A stretch of DNA of 27,198 nt from assembly GCA_029983705.1 (NCBI GenBank), contig JASBYZ010000011.1, positions 1 to 27,198 on the forward strand, given 5' to 3'. Source of the stretch: Coriobacteriales bacterium. Its GTDB lineage: Bacteria; Actinomycetota; Coriobacteriia; Coriobacteriales; JAEZZM01. Position numbers and translations under genes: made by a program. Shown in pieces: positions 23,789-27,198 of this stretch (the stretch's first letter is position 1; every line of letters begins with the position of its first letter). The notes under the pieces are model-generated. The model made no database searches. It was given only the letters and a program-made list of their open reading frames with translations, and had not been told where the DNA came from.

Positions 23789-23841
23789 TTTGATATGTAC
23801 CCCTTTCTCTGGTTTGTCTAGAGAAAGGGGTACATATCAAA
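23789..23841. repeat. Perfect 22-bp fold-back repeat at the island edge
   Basis: Arms at 23789-23810 and 23820-23841 are exact reverse complements with a 9-bp spacer; two further inner pairs (one G-T) are possible. Each arm holds GGGGTACATATC on one strand. It sits exactly between a 5'-truncated regulator on the minus strand and a 5'-truncated surface gene on the plus strand. It looks like two element ends joined head to head, or a scar or site of a mobile element. As RNA it would be a strong hairpin, but neither side has a clear T-tract. Confidence 0.85.
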
Positions 23842-24112
23842 GCCAGCAGACCCAGATGCGGAATCTAAGGCTGCAGGCAATAAAGCTGATAATAATAATT
23901 CAGACAATAAGGTAAATTCAAGTGAGGGCAACAAATCTGAATATACTGGCTTTTATCCAAAAGCAGATATAGATGCTACAGCTTCAGACCCTGCCTCAAG
24001 CGACTCAAAGGCTGCTCCTTCTGGAGTAAAAGATGCTGGAGCTAAGGCTGCAGTAGCTGGATCAGCTGCTCTTATCGCTGCTGGTCTACTAGCTAGAAGA
24101 GTAGAGGCATAA
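23840..24112 (+). pseudogene. 3' fragment of a cell-surface protein gene
   Basis: 90 codons plus TAA, open from the right arm of the fold-back repeat and with no start codon or ribosome site. The product is rich in Ala, Asp, Ser and Asn (ADPDAESKAAGNKADNNNSD), low in hydrophobics, then ends with a hydrophobic helix and a basic tail, AAVAGSAALIAAGLLARRVE. That is the usual C-terminal layout of wall-spanning, membrane-anchored surface proteins; no LPxTG motif is seen. The missing 5' part is not elsewhere in this window. The intact terminator at 24155 shows that this was once an expressed gene end. Most likely cut off when the island arrived. Confidence 0.7.
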
Positions 24113-24154
24113 GTTTTATAGCTTGCTCAATCCATAAAATATGGACATAATTTG

Positions 24155-24190
24155 AGTGCCACAGAGCCCAGCTTTGTGGCACTTTATTTA
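24155..24190 (+). terminator. Rho-independent terminator after the surface-protein fragment
   Basis: Perfect 9-bp stem AGTGCCACA (24155-24163) / TGTGGCACT (24175-24183) with an 11-base loop and a T-rich tract TTATTTA. It isolates rpmE from upstream transcription. Confidence 0.85.
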
Positions 24191-24233
24191 TATGGTACAA
24201 TCTTTAAGCTTTACACCTTGGTCGGAAACCAAG
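24174..24233 (+). promoter_or_regulatory. Candidate rpmE promoter and leader hairpin
   Basis: TACAAT at 24196-24201 can serve as -10; a poor -35-like TTGTGG lies at 24174-24179, inside the terminator stem. The leader then has a 6-bp hairpin CTTGGT-CGGAA-ACCAAG (24217-24233), ending 14 bp before the AAGGAG ribosome site. This could be a simple stability element or an L31 autoregulatory site. No experimental evidence. Confidence 0.4.
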
Positions 24234-24258
24234 TAACGTCGGAAAAAGGAGTTTAACC

Positions 24259-24687
24259 ATGCGCAAAGATATTCACCCAGAATATCAAGAGTGCACCGTG
24301 CGTTGTTCATGTGGTAATACCTTTACCACTCGCTCAACTAAAAGTGAGTTAAGAGTTGAACTTTGTAACGAGTGCCACCCATTCTACACTGGTCAACAAA
24401 AGTTTGTTGATACTGGTGGACGTGTTCAACGCTTCTCAGATAAGTTTGGCGGAGCTGCACAAGCTGCTCTTGAGAAAGAAAAAGAAGCAAAGGCTAAGCG
24501 TCAAGAAGAGCTCAAGGCTCAAGAAGAGGCTAAAAAGTCTGAGCGCGAGAAGAAGGCTCAAGAAAAAGCTGCTCGTGCTAAAAAGTATGAAGAAGAAGCA
24601 GCTAAGAATCCTGTTAAGGAAGAAGAAGTTGCAGAGGAGACTACTGAGGAAGCTCCTGCTGAAGAAGCACCAGCTACCGAAGAGTAA
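24259..24687 (+). CDS. rpmE: 50S ribosomal protein bL31 (zinc type) with long charged C-terminal extension
   Basis: 142 aa, about twice the usual 66-90. Residues 1-66 are standard bL31: MRKDIHPEYQECTVRCSCGNTF, then ELCNECHPFYTGQQKFVDTGGRV. C16, C18, C37 and C40 form the zinc-binding (C+) set. From about 67 the sequence changes to Lys/Glu/Ala repeats (EKEKEAKAKRQEELKAQEEA), probably a long helix or coiled coil, and ends in an acidic tail EETTEEAPAEEAPATEE. bL31 sits at the bridge between ribosomal subunits, so the tail should project from the ribosome surface. A ribosome site AAAGGAG precedes the ATG. The basic-then-acidic pattern is also seen in other extended actinobacterial ribosomal proteins, as I recall. 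Confidence 0.96.
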   Translation: MRKDIHPEYQECTVRCSCGNTFTTRSTKSELRVELCNECHPFYTGQQKFVDTGGRVQRFSDKFGGAAQAALEKEKEAKAKRQEELKAQEEAKKSEREKKAQEKAARAKKYEEEAAKNPVKEEEVAEETTEEAPAEEAPATEE

Positions 24688-24720
24688 ACCTTTAGTCTTC
24701 ACATCAAACACGATTGTATT

Positions 24721-24749
24721 GGCGGTCACCTTGTGGCCGTCATTTTTTT
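24721..24749 (+). terminator. Rho-independent terminator after rpmE
   Basis: A 9-bp stem GGCGGTCAC / GTGGCCGTC with two G-T pairs, a 3-base CTT loop, and a run of seven T. It lies 33 bp after the rpmE stop and separates it from the catalase gene. Confidence 0.85.
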
Positions 24750-24862
24750 ATGCCTGGTCCTCATCGCCAAAATATGGAAAAATGAGAACAAAACTCAATT
24801 TCAAGATTAGTCATCTTATTTATATTTAAACATCAAACAAAGTGGGAAGAACTATGTATGTC

Positions 24863-24900
24863 TACTAATACAAAAAATATTAGGGGATTTTGTACTAATA
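24863..24900. promoter_or_regulatory. Operator-like palindrome and direct repeat upstream of katA
   Basis: CTAATA (24865-24870) and TATTAG (24878-24883) are perfect 6-bp arms separated by 7 bases, a 19-bp layout like Fur/PerR-type boxes, though the sequence is not a close match to the classical PerR box. In addition TACTAATA occurs twice, at 24863 and 24893, exactly 30 bp apart (about three helical turns). Placed 25-60 bp before the catalase start, it could bind a peroxide or iron regulator. No regulator gene is nearby. Confidence 0.4.
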
Positions 24901-24924
24901 GATACCAACTTAGAAGGGATGTTC

Positions 24925-26682
24925 ATGGACAAACAAGATGACATGAAAGACATGAAAAAAGAAGAGCTCTACCAGGAGAAATCATCGGTAAATGATCATG
25001 TAAAAAACCCATACATGACTCGTAGAACAGGTGCTCCTGTAGTAAATGACACAGATCCAATTACCGCAGGTCCTCGCGGTCCAATTATGCTTCAAGATAG
25101 TTGGTTACTTGAAAAGCTAGCACACTTTGATCGTGAGAATATTCCTGAGCGTCGTATGCATGCTAAGGGCTGGGGAGCCTTTGGTAAGTTTGTATGCACC
25201 GAGGATATTACTGATCTAACCTATGCTGCTCCATTTAGTGAGGTTGGCAAAGAGACCGAGCTTTTTGCTCGTTTTTCAACTGTGGCTGGAGAGAGCGGAG
25301 CTGCTGATGCTGAGCGTGACATCAGAGGCTTTGCACTTAAGTTCTACACCGAAGATGGCAACTGGGATTTAGCTGGTAACAACACACCAGTATTTTTCTT
25401 AAGAAACCCACACCGCTTTACTGATTTAAACCGTGCAGTTAAGCGTGATCCTCACACCCACCTTCGTTCAGCAAACAATCAGTGGGATTTCTGGACTGGT
25501 ATGCCAGAGGCTTTATTCCAGGTAACCATTACCATGTCTGACCGCGGTATTCCTAACGGATTTAGACATATGCATGGTTTTTCATCACATGCTTACTCAA
25601 TGATTAATAAAGAGGGCGTTCGTCACTGGGTTAAATATCACTTCCTCACCCAACAAGGAATTGAGTACTTAACAAACGAAGAGGCTAACAAGATTAACGC
25701 TACTGACCGTGAATCCTTTGGTCGAGACCTTCACGGTGCTATTGAGCGCGGGGACTTCCCACGCTGGACTGCCTACATTCAGGTAATGACTGAAGAAGAG
25801 GCAGAAAAGATGGAAACCAACCCATTTGACCTCACCAAAGTTTGGCTCAAAAAAGACTTCCCACTCAAAAAGATTGGTTACTTTGAGTTAAACAAGAATC
25901 CAGATAACTACTTTGCACAGGTTGAGCAAGCTGCATTTGATCCAGCAAATATCATTCCTGGACTTGGTTTTTCACCAGACCGCGTACTCCAAGCTCGTCT
26001 CTTCTCATACGGAGACGCTCAGCGCTACAGACTTGGTGTAAACCACAACCTCATTCCAGTTAACTATCCAAAGAACGCTAAGAACTTCCACAGCTACCAT
26101 AAAGATGGTGCAATGCGCGTGGATGATAACAATGGTGCAGAGCTTATTTATTCACCAAACTCATATGGTGGATGGGTTGATCACCAACAACATGGTGAGC
26201 CAGACCTCAAACTTGACGGTGCAATGAACGCCTATTCATATCGCGAAGACGATAATGATTACTACACCCAGCCAGGTATGTATTTTAGACTTATGACTGA
26301 TGACCAAAAGCAGAGACTCTTTGATAACACTGCAGGAGATATGGAAGGTGTAGAAGAGCACATTAAGCTCAGACACATCGCTCACTGCTACTTTGCAGAT
26401 AAAGACTATGGTAAGGGCGTTGCTGAGGCATTAGGCATCACCGATAAGGTTGATTGGGACATGCTTGATGAGAAGCTCGAAAAAGAAATCAAGGGAGCAT
26501 ATGGTGACTCTCATGAGCTTCAATATGACAAGGTGAAGTCGGGCGAGAAGGACCGTATCATGTCCAATGATCCTGATCAGGTAAGAAATACTGAAGATCC
26601 AAAGCAGGCTGAATCACAAGACGGTGAAGGCGAAGCTAAAGACTTTGTTCCAACTGAAGAAGATCAGGTTGATACCTTATAG
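24925..26682 (+). CDS. katA: Haem catalase (monofunctional, KatA type)
   Basis: 585 aa from the ATG at 24925, preferred over the in-frame ATG at 24919 because AGAAGGG directly touches the latter but lies 6 bp before the former. It disproportionates hydrogen peroxide in the cytoplasm. Catalytic H79 is in MHAKGWGAFG, S118 in RFSTVAGE, N152/N153 in AGNNTPVFF, and the proximal haem ligand Y362 with R358 is in ARLFSYGDAQRYRLG. Compared with common small-subunit catalases, it has about 30 extra charged residues at the N-terminus (MDKQDDMKDMKKEELYQEKS) and an acidic C-terminal tail (about 545-585). It depends on haem, the product expected from the pathway in this window. It lies alone between two terminators, a cargo-like position within the rpmE-DUF1385 pair. 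Confidence 0.96.
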   Translation: MDKQDDMKDMKKEELYQEKSSVNDHVKNPYMTRRTGAPVVNDTDPITAGPRGPIMLQDSWLLEKLAHFDRENIPERRMHAKGWGAFGKFVCTEDITDLTYAAPFSEVGKETELFARFSTVAGESGAADAERDIRGFALKFYTEDGNWDLAGNNTPVFFLRNPHRFTDLNRAVKRDPHTHLRSANNQWDFWTGMPEALFQVTITMSDRGIPNGFRHMHGFSSHAYSMINKEGVRHWVKYHFLTQQGIEYLTNEEANKINATDRESFGRDLHGAIERGDFPRWTAYIQVMTEEEAEKMETNPFDLTKVWLKKDFPLKKIGYFELNKNPDNYFAQVEQAAFDPANIIPGLGFSPDRVLQARLFSYGDAQRYRLGVNHNLIPVNYPKNAKNFHSYHKDGAMRVDDNNGAELIYSPNSYGGWVDHQQHGEPDLKLDGAMNAYSYREDDNDYYTQPGMYFRLMTDDQKQRLFDNTAGDMEGVEEHIKLRHIAHCYFADKDYGKGVAEALGITDKVDWDMLDEKLEKEIKGAYGDSHELQYDKVKSGEKDRIMSNDPDQVRNTEDPKQAESQDGEGEAKDFVPTEEDQVDTL

Positions 26683-26710
26683 TATCGCGCGTATATAAAC
26701 GCTTTTAATT

Positions 26711-26748
26711 TAGGCTCTCTGCCCTACAAAGGTAGAGAGCCTATTTTT
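26711..26748 (+). terminator. Rho-independent terminator after katA
   Basis: Strong stem of 13 bp (one G-T) between 26711-26723 (TAGGCTCTCTGCC) and 26731-26743, loop of 7 bases, then TTTTT. It starts 28 bp after the catalase stop. Confidence 0.9.
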
Positions 26749-26859
26749 GTGTGTAGATTTAGCTAGTAGTATTTGAGCTTAATTTGAAGTCTCAACAATC
26801 TTAGAGATTCCTCAATAACTAGGGGTAGCATAAGAAATTAGATGAATCGAAAGGTTGTT

Positions 26860-27198
26860 ATGGCTAAAAATAAAGACTTAATTGCCGAAGACGGTGAATT
26901 ATTCCAAACGCACATTGGTGGTGCAGCTCTACTTGAAGGCATCATGATGCGCGGTAAATATAACTGGGCGGTTGCAGTAAGAACTCCTGAAGGAGAAATT
27001 TACACTGAAGAACACCCGCTTCCACATGCAGATAAGCCTCAGGCGTGGAAAAAGTGGCCGCTTGTACGCGGCTCAATTGCGCTTTTTGAGTCTCTTGCGC
27101 TTTCAATGAAGGCAATGGAGATTTCTGCAGAGCACGCTTTTGACTTTGAAGAGGACGAGCGCCAGCAGCAGCTCAAAAAAGCTCTTAAAAAAGCAAAT
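26860..27198 (+). CDS. DUF1385 family membrane protein, 5' part only
   Basis: 113 codons visible; the gene runs past the right edge. It starts MAKNKDLIAEDGELFQTHIG and has GGAALLEGIMMRGKYNWAVAVRTPEGEIY, the signature N-terminus of DUF1385 (YqhQ-like) proteins, followed by WPLVRGSIALFESLALSMKAM. The family is a polytopic inner-membrane protein of unsettled function; members often lie beside rpmE and prfA in Actinobacteria. The ATG at 26860 has AAGG 5 bp upstream; an in-frame ATG at 26842 is an alternative. A Lys/Glu/Gln-rich stretch at the visible end (EEDERQQQLKKALKKAN) looks like a charged loop before the next membrane segment. Confidence 0.9.
   Translation, partial: MAKNKDLIAEDGELFQTHIGGAALLEGIMMRGKYNWAVAVRTPEGEIYTEEHPLPHADKPQAWKKWPLVRGSIALFESLALSMKAMEISAEHAFDFEEDERQQQLKKALKKAN

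Noticed and set aside
23724..23915. 63-codon plus-strand open frame spanning the fold-back repeat
   Set aside because: It crosses the palindrome and reads the surface-protein tail in a wrong frame; no ribosome site and no family-like sequence.
24356..24829. Lysine/leucine-rich open frame overlapping rpmE, and a phenylalanine-rich frame on the other strand
   Set aside because: Both are shadows of the repetitive GAA/AAG codons in the bL31 tail; bL31 itself is certain in the other frame.
1..27198. CRISPR arrays, rRNA and tRNA genes
   Set aside because: No regularly spaced direct repeats, no rRNA-like stretches and no cloverleaf with CCA end were seen on either strand by eye.

Overview
The window looks like a chromosomal segment of a low-to-moderate GC actinobacterium, most plausibly class Coriobacteriia (Atopobiaceae-like). 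This is inferred from protein style, the rpmE/DUF1385 pairing, a FolP-FolK fusion, a CobA-HemD fusion and a siroheme-dependent haem route. It is not proven, and no rRNA or tRNA is present to confirm it.

Left part (1-5907): a partial exonuclease III gene on the minus strand diverges from a plus-strand vitamin cluster. That cluster holds folE, a fused folP-folK, a monofunctional biotin ligase (birA) and the biotin transporter bioY. A minus-strand two-component system follows, converging on bioY.

Centre (6013-17916): one long, tightly packed plus-strand run. It starts with coaX and continues with cytochrome c maturation genes in the order ccmE, ccmF, ccmA, ccmB, ccmC and a ccmD-like gene. The CcmE is unusual: it has the CxxxY haem-binding variant instead of the histidine motif, and a second OB-like repeat. 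Next come siroheme/haem genes: a precorrin-2 dehydrogenase, hemA, hemC, cobA-hemD and a radical SAM AhbC-type gene. The last is split by an in-frame TAA. Together these make a tetrapyrrole from glutamyl-tRNA towards haem and move and attach haem to cytochromes. hemL, hemB, ahbA/B and ahbD are not in this window.

Accessory island (about 17946-23841): a decayed IS3-family element lies between the two halves of what looks like the Rho-independent terminator of the haem operon. Beyond it is a four-gene minus-strand operon with overlapping or nearly abutting genes: an N6-adenine methyltransferase, a BsuBI/PstI-type restriction endonuclease, an unrecognised 292-aa protein, and a single-ring Clp-like AAA+ protein with a pore loop. 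Upstream of the methyltransferase are the wreck of an XRE-type regulator, a perfect 22-bp fold-back repeat, and the severed 3' end of a surface-protein gene. The restriction-modification pair joined to an AAA+/unknown pair is the best candidate in the window for an undescribed (probably defence) system.

Right part (24155-27198): a terminator, rpmE encoding a bL31 with a long charged tail, a terminator, a haem catalase gene with an operator-like palindrome upstream, a terminator, and the 5' end of a DUF1385 membrane-protein gene. Catalase and cytochromes c are the visible consumers of the haem pathway encoded in the centre.
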